Notes under the pieces: generated by a model
Database searches by the model: none
Told to the model about the DNA's origin: nothing
What the model saw: the letters and a program-made list of their open reading frames with translations, nothing else
Assembly (NCBI GenBank): GCA_963849005.1
Contig: CAWKGC010000022.1
Coordinates: 186,001 to 250,000 of the forward strand
Direction of reading: 5' to 3'
Source of the DNA: CAWKGC01 sp963849005
Lineage (GTDB): Bacteria; Pseudomonadota; Gammaproteobacteria; Burkholderiales; Usitatibacteraceae
DNA length: 64,000 nucleotides
Made by a program: the position numbers and the translations under genes
Shown: in pieces, positions 1 through 8,280 of the stretch
How the letters are laid out: every line of letters begins with the position of its first letter
Position numbering within the stretch: the stretch's first letter is position 1

Positions 1-1245
1 ATCGGGCGGATGGTCGAGCGCGCTGCCGCGGACAAGCCGCCCTGGGTGCAGGCCGCGGACCGCATCGCGAGCCATTTCGTGATCGTGGTGCTGTCGCTCG
101 CGGCCTTGGGGGCGATCGCATGGATGTGGATCGATCCTGGCCGCGCGTTGTGGGTCGCGGTCGCGACCCTCGTCGCCACCTGTCCCTGTGCATTGTCGCT
201 CGCCACGCCCGTAGCGCTGTCTTCGGCAATCAATGCCCTCGCCCGCCGCGGCGTGCTGGTCACGCGCGGGAGCGCGATCGAGACGCTCTCCAAGGCCACC
301 CATTTCGTATTCGACAAGACCGGCACCCTGACCTCGGGAAGAATGCGCCTTGCCCGGATGGATCTCCATGGCGATCGCAGCCGCGACTGGTGCCTTTCGG
401 TCGCGGCCGCGCTGGAGTCCGCCATGCCGCACCCCATTGCGCACGCGATAGCGGCCGCCGGCGCGAGCGCGGGCAATGCGCCGCTGCTGCACGATGTCAG
501 GACCGTGCCGGGCAAAGGCGTGGAGGCGCGGCTGGGAAATGAGATCCTGCGCATCGGGTCGCCGTCCTTTGCCGGCGAGTTGCATGGCCTGCCCCTGCCC
601 GAAGGCGAGATGGGAGACCTTAGCGTCGCCGCGCTGGCCTCCGAATCCGGCTGGCTGGCGCTGATGCACCTCGAGGACGCCCCGCGCGAGGACGCCCGGG
701 AACTCGTCTCGCGCCTCAAGGCGGAAGGAATCGAGGTATCGATGCTTTCTGGCGACCGCGAGGCGGTCGTCGCCTCGACCGCCAGGGCACTTGGAATCGA
801 CAACTTCATCGCCGGCGCGCATCCCGACGAAAAGCTTCGCTATGTGGAAGCGCTCGCGGCAAAGGGGGCGGTCGTGGCGATGGTCGGGGATGGGCTCAAT
901 GACGCTCCGGTCCTCGGCCGGGCAAGCGTGGCGATCGTGCTCGGCTCCGGCACCGCGCTCGCCCAATCGCAGGCCGACCTCGTCATTCTCAACCCCTCGT
1001 TGAATGCCGTGGCCGAAGCACGCGCCCTTTCGCTGCGAACTGTCGCGATCGTCCGCGAAAACATCGTCTGGGCCATTGCGTACAATGCGGTTTGCCTCCC
1101 CCTTGCGCTTTCGGGCTGGCTCACTCCTTGGCTGGCAAGCCTCGGCATGAGCCTGTCTTCGCTGCTGGTCGTGGGCAATGCGCTGCGCCTGCTGCGGGAT
1201 CCCGGCCGAAAGGCAACCCCGTTGCCGGCTTCTGCAACCGCCTGA
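1..1245 (+). CDS. ccoI: Copper-transporting P1B-type ATPase CcoI/FixI, 5' truncated by window edge
   Basis: The frame is open from base 1, so these are the C-terminal 414 residues; the N-terminal metal-binding part lies outside the window. Visible are the CPC metal-translocation motif (codons from 181), the DKTGTLT phosphorylation motif with its Asp codon at 313, and the GDGLND hinge motif at 886-903, followed by C-terminal membrane helices. In the family, ATP hydrolysis drives copper across the inner membrane; ATPases encoded beside cbb3 oxidase genes supply copper for the CcoN binuclear centre. The assignment as CcoI rather than a detoxifying CopA rests on the ccoS and ccoN neighbours directly downstream. 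Confidence 0.9.
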   Translation: MGRMVERAAADKPPWVQAADRIASHFVIVVLSLAALGAIAWMWIDPGRALWVAVATLVATCPCALSLATPVALSSAINALARRGVLVTRGSAIETLSKATHFVFDKTGTLTSGRMRLARMDLHGDRSRDWCLSVAAALESAMPHPIAHAIAAAGASAGNAPLLHDVRTVPGKGVEARLGNEILRIGSPSFAGELHGLPLPEGEMGDLSVAALASESGWLALMHLEDAPREDARELVSRLKAEGIEVSMLSGDREAVVASTARALGIDNFIAGAHPDEKLRYVEALAAKGAVVAMVGDGLNDAPVLGRASVAIVLGSGTALAQSQADLVILNPSLNAVAEARALSLRTVAIVRENIVWAIAYNAVCLPLALSGWLTPWLASLGMSLSSLLVVGNALRLLRDPGRKATPLPASATA

Positions 1246-1247
1246 CC

Positions 1248-1415
1248 ATGGATATCGTCTTCCTGCTTGTTCCCCTCGGCCTGCTGGTCGTATTTGTCAT
1301 CGGGGCCATCTTCTGGTGGGCCGTGGCCAGTGGCCAGTTTGACGACCTCGACGACCAAGGCGAACATGTCATCGTGGATGGCGATTCGGAGAAGGATCCT
1401 CCCCGCGGAGGTTGA
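1248..1415 (+). CDS. ccoS: Cytochrome oxidase maturation protein CcoS
   Basis: A 55-residue protein starting two bases after the ccoI stop. It has one N-terminal membrane helix (about residues 4-24), then FWWAVASGQFDDLDD, the family signature, and a short acidic cytoplasmic tail. CcoS is needed for cofactor insertion into cbb3 oxidase; in other bacteria loss of CcoS leaves the oxidase without heme b and copper. It is too short and too overlapped by other frames to stand out as an ORF, but the motif and position between ccoI and ccoN are decisive. Its stop codon (1413-1415) lies inside the FNR box that precedes ccoN. Confidence 0.9.
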   Translation: MDIVFLLVPLGLLVVFVIGAIFWWAVASGQFDDLDDQGEHVIVDGDSEKDPPRGG

Positions 1416-1425
1416 TCCGGATCAA
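1412..1425 (+). promoter_or_regulatory. FNR/ANR box upstream of ccoN
   Basis: TTGATCCGGATCAA is a perfect match to the FNR/ANR consensus TTGAT-N4-ATCAA. Its centre (1418.5) is 41.5 bases upstream of a start point predicted from the TAAGAT -10 element at 1447-1452, the spacing of class II FNR-activated promoters. It covers the ccoS stop codon. An FNR-family regulator is encoded at 7500-8234. Confidence 0.85.
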
Positions 1426-1446
1426 TCCGGCTCCGAGAGGCGCCGG

Positions 1447-1452
1447 TAAGAT
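1447..1452 (+). promoter_or_regulatory. -10 element of the ccoN promoter
   Basis: TAAGAT (five of six matches to TATAAT) sits at positions -13 to -8 if the FNR box is centred at -41.5, giving a start near 1460 and a leader of about 27 bases before the ccoN ATG at 1487. Confidence 0.6.
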
Positions 1453-1486
1453 TTCGCTTTGGCGATTTGGCTCGAAGGGGGCGCGG

Positions 1487-2938
1487 ATGGAAGGCACCGG
1501 TCAATACAACTACAAAGTGGTTCGCCAGTTCGCGGTGATGGCCGTGGTCTGGGGAATCGTCGGCATGCTCGTCGGCGTCATCATCGCCGCCCAGCTCGCC
1601 TGGCCGCAGCTCAATTTCGACATCCCCTGGCTCTCCTACGGCCGCCTCAGGCCGCTCCATACCAACGCAGTCATATTCGCATTCGGCGGATCGGCACTGT
1701 TCGCGACCTCGTATTACATTGTCCAGCGAACCTGCCACGTCCGGCTGTTTTCCGACGGTCTCGCCGCGTTCACCTTCTGGGGGTGGCAGCTCGTCATCGT
1801 CGCGGCCGCCATCACGCTTCCTCTCGGCTTTTCGACGGCCAAGGAATACGCAGAGCTCGAGTGGCCGATCGACATCCTGATTGCCGTGGTGTGGGTGGTC
1901 TACGCCGTGGTCTTCTTCGGCACGCTCTGGCGCCGCCAGGTGAAGCACATCTACGTCGCCAACTGGTTCTTCGGCGCCTATATCCTGACCGTTGCCGTCC
2001 TGCACATCGTCAACAGCCTTGCCGTGCCGGCGGGCCCGCTCAAGTCCTACTCGATATACGCCGGAGTGCAGGACGCGATGGTGCAGTGGTGGTACGGGCA
2101 CAACGCGGTCGGGTTCTTCCTGACGGCGGGCTTCCTCGGCATGATGTATTACTTCGTCCCGAAGCAGGCCGGCCGGCCGGTGTATTCCTATCGCCTGTCG
2201 ATCGTCCACTTCTGGGCGCTCATCTTCACCTACATGTGGGCGGGCCCCCACCACCTGCACTACACGGCGCTGCCCGACTGGGCGCAATCGATCGGCATGA
2301 TCTTCTCGCTGATCCTGCTCGCGCCCTCATGGGGCGGCATGATCAACGGCATCATGACGCTCTCGGGCGCATGGCATAAGTTGCGTTCGGACCCGATCCT
2401 CAAGTTCCTGATCGTCTCGCTTTCCTTCTACGGCATGTCGACCTTCGAAGGCCCGATGATGTCGATCAAGACGGTGAATGCGCTCTCGCACTACACCGAC
2501 TGGACGGTCGGCCATGTGCACTCCGGCGCGCTTGGCTGGGTGGCGATGATCTCGATCGGCAGCCTGTACTACCTCATACCCAGGCTGTTCGGCCGAACCG
2601 AGATGTACAGCGTGCGCTTGATCACGCTCCACTTCTGGATCACGACCATCGGCATCGTCTTCTACATCGCCGCGATGTGGATCGCCGGGGTCATGCAGGG
2701 CCTCATGTGGCGCGCGGTAAACCCCGACGGCACGCTGACCTACGCCTTCGTGGAGAGCGTCAAGGCCACCTACCCGTTCTACGTCATCCGCTTGCTGGGC
2801 GGGACGCTGGTTCTCGCGGGCATGTTCGTGATGCTCTACAACGTCTGGAAGACCATTGCCGCCGGGAAGACGGTCGATGCGCCGATACCCCCGGTGGACC
2901 CGCGCGCGGCGCTCGACGCGCAACCGTCGGCAGCCTGA
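1487..2938 (+). CDS. ccoN: cbb3-type cytochrome c oxidase subunit I
   Basis: Catalytic heme-copper subunit of the high-affinity cbb3 oxidase (483 residues, about twelve membrane helices) that reduces oxygen to water and pumps protons. Conserved histidine regions are visible: WWYGHNAVGF, the WAGPHHLHYTALPDW stretch, and DWTVGHVHSGALGW near the heme ligands. The frame is open back to 1412, but I place the start at ATG 1487 because it is preceded by a GAAGGGGG ribosome site, because MEGTGQYNY matches the usual CcoN N-terminus, and because upstream lie the FNR box and -10 element. First gene of ccoNOQP. Confidence 0.95.
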   Translation: MEGTGQYNYKVVRQFAVMAVVWGIVGMLVGVIIAAQLAWPQLNFDIPWLSYGRLRPLHTNAVIFAFGGSALFATSYYIVQRTCHVRLFSDGLAAFTFWGWQLVIVAAAITLPLGFSTAKEYAELEWPIDILIAVVWVVYAVVFFGTLWRRQVKHIYVANWFFGAYILTVAVLHIVNSLAVPAGPLKSYSIYAGVQDAMVQWWYGHNAVGFFLTAGFLGMMYYFVPKQAGRPVYSYRLSIVHFWALIFTYMWAGPHHLHYTALPDWAQSIGMIFSLILLAPSWGGMINGIMTLSGAWHKLRSDPILKFLIVSLSFYGMSTFEGPMMSIKTVNALSHYTDWTVGHVHSGALGWVAMISIGSLYYLIPRLFGRTEMYSVRLITLHFWITTIGIVFYIAAMWIAGVMQGLMWRAVNPDGTLTYAFVESVKATYPFYVIRLLGGTLVLAGMFVMLYNVWKTIAAGKTVDAPIPPVDPRAALDAQPSAA

Positions 2939-2950
2939 AGGAGCGGATCG

Positions 2951-3565
2951 ATGAAGCTCACACATGACCTGATCGAACGCAAGCCCGGGCTGATGGCGCT
3001 GCTGATCATCCTCGTGATCAGCGTCGGCGGGCTGATCGAGATCGTCCCCCTCTATTTCCAGCGCTCGACGACCGAGCCGGTGCAGGGGCTGAAGCCCTAT
3101 CCGCCCTTGCGCCTGGTCGGGAGGGACATCTACATCCGCGAAGGATGCGGAAACTGCCACTCGCAGATGATCCGGCCCTTCCGCGCGGAGACCGAACGCT
3201 ACGGCCACTATTCGGTGGCCGGTGAGTTCGTGTACGACCATCCCTTCCTCTGGGGAAGCAAGCGCACCGGGCCGGACCTGGCGCGCGTGGGCGCCAGGTA
3301 CAGCGATGACTGGCACCGCACGCACCTGCGCAATCCGCGCGACCTCGTGCCGGAGTCGAACATGCCCGGATACCCGTGGCTGGCGAAGACGCCGGCGTCG
3401 AACCACAACGTCGTTGCCAACATGCGCGCGCTGAAGGACATAGGCGTCCCCTACGCCGATGCGGACATCGCGTCGGCCGGCCAGGCGCTCGAGGGCAAGA
3501 CGGAAGAAGACGCCGTGATCGCCTACCTCCAGGATCTCGGCAACTTGATCAAGGCGAGGAGATAG
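2951..3565 (+). CDS. ccoO: cbb3-type cytochrome c oxidase subunit II (mono-heme cytochrome c)
   Basis: 204-residue membrane-anchored cytochrome c of the cbb3 complex. One N-terminal helix (about residues 14-35) is followed by a periplasmic domain with one heme-binding motif, CGNCH at residues 66-70, and a distal methionine region (ESNMPGYPW). It passes electrons from CcoP to CcoN. It starts 12 bases after ccoN behind a GAAGGAG site and is followed after three bases by ccoQ. Length and motif are typical. Confidence 0.95.
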   Translation: MKLTHDLIERKPGLMALLIILVISVGGLIEIVPLYFQRSTTEPVQGLKPYPPLRLVGRDIYIREGCGNCHSQMIRPFRAETERYGHYSVAGEFVYDHPFLWGSKRTGPDLARVGARYSDDWHRTHLRNPRDLVPESNMPGYPWLAKTPASNHNVVANMRALKDIGVPYADADIASAGQALEGKTEEDAVIAYLQDLGNLIKARR

Positions 3566-3568
3566 GCG

Positions 3569-3742
3569 ATGGACATGGTCACGCTTCGATCCGTGATGAC
3601 AGTGGTGGCGCTGGTCGTTTTCCTCGGCATCATCGCGTGGGCCTGGTCGTCCCGGCGCAAGCCGGATTTCGACGAGGCGGCACGCCTGCCATTCGACGAC
3701 GAGGACAGTGACATCGCGCAAGCACGGAGGGCGCCGAAATGA
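3569..3742 (+). CDS. ccoQ: cbb3-type cytochrome oxidase subunit CcoQ/FixQ
   Basis: A 57-residue protein with one membrane helix (about residues 9-27) ending in AWAWSSRRKPDF and an acidic tail, the usual form of CcoQ, which stabilises or assembles the oxidase. It starts three bases after the ccoO stop, and its TGA overlaps the ccoP ATG (ATGA, 3739-3742), so translation is probably coupled. Identified from position, length and the WSSRRK motif. Confidence 0.88.
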   Translation: MDMVTLRSVMTVVALVVFLGIIAWAWSSRRKPDFDEAARLPFDDEDSDIAQARRAPK

Positions 3743-4650
3743 GCGATTTCGTCACCGACTTCTGGGGGTGGTATGTCGCGCTCGGCACGATCGTCTCGAT
3801 CGCCGCTTGCGCGCTGCTGCTCCAGGTCCAGAGCCGCAAGCGCGTCGCGGGAAAGTCCGAGTCGGAGGAAACGACCGGCCACATGTGGGACGAGGATCTC
3901 GCCGAGTACAACAATCCCCTGCCGCGCTGGTGGATGAGCTTGTTCTGGATAACGATCCTGTTCTCGCTGGTTTACCTTGCGCTGTATCCGGGGCTCGGCA
4001 CTTTCAAGGGCCTGCTGGGCTGGTCATCGAGCGGCCAATACCAGGCCGAGAGGGCCACGGCCGACGCGACGTTCGGGCCGATCTTTCGCAAGTACGCGGC
4101 GCTCGACATCCCCGCCATCGCCGCCAATCCGGAAGCGCGCGCCATGGGCGAGCGGCTCTACCTGACCTATTGCTCGCAATGCCACGGCTCCGATGGCCGT
4201 GGAGCGCCGGGATATCCGAATCTTGCCGACAATGACTGGCTCTGGGGAGGAACGCCGGAAGCGATAGAGGCCACGATCATGGGCGGCCGCAACGGCGTGA
4301 TGCCCGCGCTCGGGGCCGCCCTTGGCGGCGAAGCAGACGTGAAGAACATGGCCAACTACGTGTTGTCGCTTTCGGGCGCGAAGCACGACGCGGCCATGGC
4401 TGCGGCGGCGCAGCCGAAATTCGCGGTTTGCGCGGCCTGCCATGGCGCCGACGGCAAGGGCAACATCGCGCTCGGGGCCCCGAACCTCACCGATAAGATC
4501 TGGCTGTTCAGCCCCAGCATTGAAAGCATCTCCGAGACCATCCGCAACGGGCGCAACCTGCAGATGCCGGCGCAGGCGGAAGCGCTCGGGCAGGAAAAAG
4601 TGCGCATTCTCTCCGGCTACATCTGGTCGCTTTCGCACGGCGGCAAGTAG
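3739..4650 (+). CDS. ccoP: cbb3-type cytochrome c oxidase subunit III (di-heme cytochrome c)
   Basis: 303 residues with two N-terminal membrane helices (about 9-28 and 64-83) joined by the HMWDEDLAEYNNPLPRWW loop that is diagnostic for CcoP/FixP. Two heme c motifs follow, CSQCH at 145-149 and CAACH at 231-235, each with a downstream methionine ligand region (NGVMP, LQMPA). It receives electrons from soluble cytochrome c or the bc1 complex and passes them to CcoO. Overlaps ccoQ by four bases. Confidence 0.95.
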   Translation: MSDFVTDFWGWYVALGTIVSIAACALLLQVQSRKRVAGKSESEETTGHMWDEDLAEYNNPLPRWWMSLFWITILFSLVYLALYPGLGTFKGLLGWSSSGQYQAERATADATFGPIFRKYAALDIPAIAANPEARAMGERLYLTYCSQCHGSDGRGAPGYPNLADNDWLWGGTPEAIEATIMGGRNGVMPALGAALGGEADVKNMANYVLSLSGAKHDAAMAAAAQPKFAVCAACHGADGKGNIALGAPNLTDKIWLFSPSIESISETIRNGRNLQMPAQAEALGQEKVRILSGYIWSLSHGGK

Positions 4651-4665
4651 CACGCGATCGCCCAA

Positions 4666-6120
4666 GTGACCCCGCCGCGCAAGGGCCCAGCCACCATCCC
4701 GCTCCGGGTGGTGGCCACGGGGCCTGACGAGGGTATCGAGCAATCCCTCTTCGAAGTCCGCAAGAAGATCTATCCCAGGTCGGTGACCGGCTGGTTCGCG
4801 ACCTGGCGCTGGGCGATGGTCTGGCTCACGCAGGTCGTCTTCTACGGCCTTCCCTGGGTGGAATGGAATGGCCGGCAATCGGTTCTTTTCGACCTGGCTG
4901 CCCGGAAGTTCTACATCTTCGGACTGGTCTTCTGGCCGCAGGACTTCATCTACCTCACTGCGCTGCTCGTCATCTCGGCCTTGTCGCTGTTCCTGTTCAC
5001 GGCGATCGCGGGGCGCCTCTGGTGCGGCTATGCCTGCCCGCAGACCGTCTATACCGAGATCTTCCTCTGGGTCGAGCGCATGGTGGAAGGCGACCGGGCC
5101 GCGCGCACCCGCCTGGACGAAGCGCCGCCAAGTGCGCGCAAGTTCGGCCTGAAGTCCGCCAAGCACTTCATCTGGATTGCGATCGCGTTGTGGACCGGGT
5201 TTACCTTCGTCGGCTACTTCACCCCGATCCAGACGCTGTCCGGCCTGGTGAAGACCTTCTCGCTGGGCCCCTGGGAAGTCTTCTGGATCCTGTTCTATTC
5301 CTTCGCCACGTACGGCAACGCCGGATTCATGCGCGAGCAGGTATGCAAGTACATGTGCCCTTACGCGCGCTTCCAGAGCGTGATGTTCGATCGCGACACG
5401 CTGGTGATCACCTACGACACCGAGCGCGGCGAACCAAGGGGGTCGAGGAGCAAGAAGGCCGACTACAAGTCGAAGGGGCTCGGCGACTGCGTCGACTGCG
5501 AAGTATGCGTGCAGGTGTGCCCGACCGGGATCGACATCCGCGACGGCCTGCAATACGAGTGCATCGGCTGCGCGGCGTGCATCGACGGCTGCGACCAGAT
5601 CATGGACAAGATGGGCTATCCGCGCGGGCTGATCCGCTATTCCACGGAGAACGCGCTTCGCTCCCATCTTTCCGGTTGGCGAGTGATCGGGCGCGCCCTG
5701 CGTCCCCGCACACTGGCCTACCTCGCGGTCCTGTGCGGCGTCATCGCGCTGGCGGGAGCTGCCCTGTGGCTGCGCGTGCCGCTCAAGGTCGATGTGATTC
5801 GCGACCGCGGCATGCTGGTTCGCGAAGTCGAGGGAGGCGAGATCGAGAACGTCTACCGCCTGGTCGTGAGCAATGCCAATGAGGAAAGCCGGAAGTTCCG
5901 GATCAGCGTTTCCGGGCTGCCCGGCATTCACGTCGCTTCGGAGGGCGCAATCGAAGTGGGCGCGGCCTCCACCAGGGCGTTGCCCGTGCGGGTCCGCATG
6001 CCGCGCGATGGGGCGGTGGACGGCTCCCACCCGATCCGCTTCCGCATCGAATCCGTCGATCGCGACGGGGTCGAAGTCGATGAGAAAACCACATTCCTGG
6101 TACGAGGAGAATCACGGTGA
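4666..6120 (+). CDS. ccoG: Cytochrome c oxidase accessory protein CcoG/FixG
   Basis: 484-residue membrane ferredoxin-like protein. Several helices in the N-terminal half include the WCGYACPQTVYTE motif; two 4Fe-4S clusters follow (CVDCEVCVQVCP and CIGCAACIDGC at roughly residues 275-310); the C-terminus is a periplasmic Ig-like domain. CcoG homologues reduce copper ions for oxidase assembly. The start is a GTG at 4666, 16 bases after ccoP; no better-placed ATG exists before the conserved region. It overlaps ccoH by four bases. Confidence 0.92.
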   Translation: MTPPRKGPATIPLRVVATGPDEGIEQSLFEVRKKIYPRSVTGWFATWRWAMVWLTQVVFYGLPWVEWNGRQSVLFDLAARKFYIFGLVFWPQDFIYLTALLVISALSLFLFTAIAGRLWCGYACPQTVYTEIFLWVERMVEGDRAARTRLDEAPPSARKFGLKSAKHFIWIAIALWTGFTFVGYFTPIQTLSGLVKTFSLGPWEVFWILFYSFATYGNAGFMREQVCKYMCPYARFQSVMFDRDTLVITYDTERGEPRGSRSKKADYKSKGLGDCVDCEVCVQVCPTGIDIRDGLQYECIGCAACIDGCDQIMDKMGYPRGLIRYSTENALRSHLSGWRVIGRALRPRTLAYLAVLCGVIALAGAALWLRVPLKVDVIRDRGMLVREVEGGEIENVYRLVVSNANEESRKFRISVSGLPGIHVASEGAIEVGAASTRALPVRVRMPRDGAVDGSHPIRFRIESVDRDGVEVDEKTTFLVRGESR

Positions 6121-6617
6121 ACGCCAACGACGGACTCGACCTTTCCCCCTGGTATCGCCAGCCCTGGCCATGGATTTTGATGGCCGGCCCGGCGTTCGTG
6201 GTAGTTGCCGGCCTGGCAATGGCCTGGGTGGCATTCAGCGGCCAGGACGGCCTGGTGGTGGACGACTACTACCGGCAGGGCCTCGCGATCAACCAGACGC
6301 TCTCGCGCGACACGAAGGCCGCCGAGCTCGGCCTCGTCGGCGGCGTGCAATTGTCCGGCGACGGCATCGAAGTCAGCATCTCTTCGGATGCGCCGTTGCC
6401 GAAGCAGGTCCGGATCGCTCTCGTGCACCCGACCTTGTCGGGAATGGACCAGTTCGTCTTCGCCCCCGAGGTGGCGCCGGGGCGATACGCAGCCCGGATC
6501 AAGCCCCTCATGCCCAGCCGCTGGCGCATCCTCGCGGAGGGTGGCGACTGGCGCCTGGTTGCCGAGGTCGATACGCGTCGCGCGAAAACGGCGCGCTTCG
6601 GCGCCGGCCGCCCCTAG
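6117..6617 (+). CDS. ccoH: FixH/CcoH-family cbb3 oxidase assembly protein
   Basis: 166 residues starting with a GTG that overlaps the ccoG stop (GTGA, 6117-6120). One N-terminal membrane helix (about residues 18-40) ends in the characteristic DGLVVDDYYRQGLAINQ segment, followed by a periplasmic beta-rich domain. FixH/CcoH associates with cbb3 subunits during assembly. The four-base overlap and shared strand indicate cotranslation with ccoG. Confidence 0.88.
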   Translation: MNANDGLDLSPWYRQPWPWILMAGPAFVVVAGLAMAWVAFSGQDGLVVDDYYRQGLAINQTLSRDTKAAELGLVGGVQLSGDGIEVSISSDAPLPKQVRIALVHPTLSGMDQFVFAPEVAPGRYAARIKPLMPSRWRILAEGGDWRLVAEVDTRRAKTARFGAGRP

Positions 6618-6632
6618 AACAGGAGAGCAGGC

Positions 6633-6884
6633 ATGCTGCTGAAAATTGCATCCATACTCTGGCCATCATTCCTGGTGGCGGGCGTCGCCGAAATGGTGTT
6701 CTTCACCCTTTTCGACCCTGGCGAGATGCATCTCTTCGGCAATCCCGTCACCGCAAGCCGCCAGGCAGTCTATTCGGTCGGTTTCTTCTGCTTCTGGGCG
6801 ATAGCGGCGGCGTCCAGCACGCTGACCGTCTTCCTCTCGTCCACTGCGGTGCCGGACTCAAGGCGACCCAAGCGCCCCGCATAG
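6633..6884 (+). CDS. Small two-helix membrane protein of unknown function at the end of the cco operon
   Basis: An 83-residue protein behind a good ribosome site (AGGAGA, 6620-6625). Two hydrophobic segments (about residues 5-27 and 45-68) flank a short loop; the tail is basic (RRPKRP). I do not recognise a characterised family. It lies 15 bases after ccoH on the same strand and ends the run, so it is probably cotranscribed with the oxidase assembly genes. Whether it acts in oxidase assembly is unknown. Confidence 0.7.
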   Translation: MLLKIASILWPSFLVAGVAEMVFFTLFDPGEMHLFGNPVTASRQAVYSVGFFCFWAIAAASSTLTVFLSSTAVPDSRRPKRPA

Positions 6885-6922
6885 CCAAACGCGACCGTCG
6901 CGATCGCACGCGTGCGCCGTCA

Positions 6923-6947
6923 GCCGGCAGGATCTTCCCTGCCGCCG
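6923..6947. terminator. Weak hairpin between convergent cco and usp genes
   Basis: GGCAGG (6925-6930) pairs with CCTGCC (6937-6942) across a six-base loop, with outer CC/GG pairs. It lies between the convergent stop codons at 6884 and 6964. There is no T-run on either side, so this is only a possible terminator. Confidence 0.3.
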
Positions 6948-6963
6948 GCATGCGGCTGCAACG

Positions 6964-7407
6964 CTAGCGAACTACCAGAACGGGAACTTTCGAATGCGAA
7001 AGGACTTTCTGCGTCTCGCTGCCGAGGATGAGAGCCTGCACGCCACGGCGGCCATGCGAGGCCATCACCACCAGATCGGACTTGGCCTTTTTCGCCGACG
7101 CAAGGATTTCCTCCCAGGGCGAATCGGAAAAAGTCTGCATGGTCTTCGCGACGACGCCCCCCTCCTGGGCCGCCTTCAACGAAGTGGCGAAGAGCTTCTC
7201 CGCGGATTTCGTGCAATCGGCCTTGTAGTCGCGCTCGTTGGGCCAATCGATGAACACGCCGTCGGGGTAGTACGGCGTCTTGTAGGTCGGGGAAACATGC
7301 AGGAGCGTCAAGGTCGCGCCGGTTTCATGCGCGAGCGTCGCCGCCGTTTTTACTGCGCGCAAGGACCGCGGCGAACCATCCGTCGGTACGAGAATCGACT
7401 TGAACAT
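6964..7407 (-). CDS. Universal stress protein, UspA family
   Basis: 147-residue single-domain Usp protein. It begins MFKSILVPTDGSPRS (nucleotide-binding DG loop), has DLVVMASHGRRG and ends GSETQKVLSHSKVPVLVV, the ATP-binding tail of the family. Cytoplasmic. An FNR-box palindrome at 7470-7483 with a correctly placed -10 element predicts induction when oxygen falls, as known for several Usp proteins in pseudomonads. It sits between the cco operon and fnr, transcribed in the same direction as fnr but with its own promoter. Confidence 0.92.
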   Translation of the reverse strand: MFKSILVPTDGSPRSLRAVKTAATLAHETGATLTLLHVSPTYKTPYYPDGVFIDWPNERDYKADCTKSAEKLFATSLKAAQEGGVVAKTMQTFSDSPWEEILASAKKAKSDLVVMASHGRRGVQALILGSETQKVLSHSKVPVLVVR

Positions 7408-7442
7408 GGTGTGCCTCCCTGATTGGGCGTTGCGGTGAGTCC

Positions 7443-7483
7443 AGTCTATCCCCGCGGCCTTTCGCGCCGTTGATATGGGTCAA
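7443..7483 (-). promoter_or_regulatory. FNR-dependent promoter of usp
   Basis: TTGATATGGGTCAA at 7470-7483 matches the FNR consensus at nine of ten positions. Read on the minus strand, TAGACT (7448-7443) falls exactly at -13 to -8 for a box centred at -41.5, so the start would be near 7435 and the leader about 28 bases. The geometry is identical to that at ccoN. Confidence 0.75.
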
Positions 7484-7499
7484 GGGGACATCCGGGAAC

Positions 7500-8234
7500 T
7501 CAGGCTGGCGACGAAAGGAGTGCCCGCAATCCGGCTATGTCGACGATGCAGACGTTCTTCTGCTGCACGGAAATCAGGCCTTCGTCCTGGAAGCGGGAAA
7601 ACAGCCGGCTGACCGTCTCGAGTTTCATGCCCAGGTAGCTGCCGATCTCTTCCCGGGTCATGCGCAGGATGAACTCGGAAGGCGAGTAGCCGCGCGACGT
7701 CAGCCTCTGGGACAGGTTCAGCAGGAAGGCCGCAAGACGCTCCTCCGCGCGCATGGAACCCAGCAGGAGCATCACGCTCTGGTCGCGCACGATCTCGCGG
7801 CTCATCACCTTGTGGAAATGGCGCTGGAGCGGCTCGAAATCGCGGGACAATTCCTCCAGCCGGGCAAAGGGGATCACGCATACCTCGCTGTCCTCGAGCG
7901 CGGTGGCGGTACAGGTGTGCCTTTCGCTGCTGATGCCATCCATGCCGAGCAGTTCGCCGCCCATGAAGAAGCCGGTCACCTGGTCGCGGCCGTCGGCGCT
8001 GGTGAGCCGCGTCTTGAAGAAGCCGACGCGGACGGCATAGAGTGCGGAAAAAGGCTCGCCGCCGTGGAAGATGCTCTCGCCGCGCTTCACCTTCCTGCGG
8101 GTCGAAACCAGCTCGTCGAGCCGCTCGACCTCCTCGGGTGACATGCCCGTGGGAAGGCACAATTCGCGCATGTTGCAGTGCGAACAGGCGACCTTCAGCT
8201 GGACCAGGGTGAATGTCTTTGGGGAGTGATTCAC
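7500..8234 (-). CDS. fnr: FNR/ANR-family oxygen-sensing transcriptional regulator
   Basis: 244 residues: N-terminal cysteines C17, C20 and C26 (ACSHCNMRELC), a cyclic-nucleotide-like sensor domain, a fourth cysteine at C119 in the SEVCVIPF context that matches E. coli FNR Cys122, a dimerisation helix, and a C-terminal helix-turn-helix with ETVSRLFSRF. The E-S-R recognition residues are those that read TTGAT half-sites. All four cluster ligands are present, so it should carry an oxygen-labile 4Fe-4S cluster. Start is GTG at 8234. An FNR box lies 20 bases upstream, between this gene and hemN. Confidence 0.93.
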   Translation of the reverse strand: MNHSPKTFTLVQLKVACSHCNMRELCLPTGMSPEEVERLDELVSTRRKVKRGESIFHGGEPFSALYAVRVGFFKTRLTSADGRDQVTGFFMGGELLGMDGISSERHTCTATALEDSEVCVIPFARLEELSRDFEPLQRHFHKVMSREIVRDQSVMLLLGSMRAEERLAAFLLNLSQRLTSRGYSPSEFILRMTREEIGSYLGMKLETVSRLFSRFQDEGLISVQQKNVCIVDIAGLRALLSSPA

Positions 8235-8254
8235 TTTTCGAGGGAAATCCGTTG

Positions 8255-8268
8255 TTGATCCACGTCAA
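8255..8268. promoter_or_regulatory. FNR box in the fnr-hemN intergenic region
   Basis: TTGATCCACGTCAA matches the FNR consensus at nine of ten positions. Toward hemN a class II arrangement puts CACGAT (8291-8296) near -10 and a start near 8303; toward fnr no good -10 is found at the expected distance and the box is only 20 bases from the GTG. It therefore probably activates hemN and may repress or autoregulate fnr. Confidence 0.7.
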
Positions 8269-8280
8269 AACGTCCAAGGC

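Noticed and set aside
4024..6030. 668-codon open frame on the minus strand opposite ccoP-ccoG
   Set aside because: High-GC antisense shadow; composition is Arg/Gly/Ala-rich with no domain, and the plus strand encodes conserved CcoP and CcoG.
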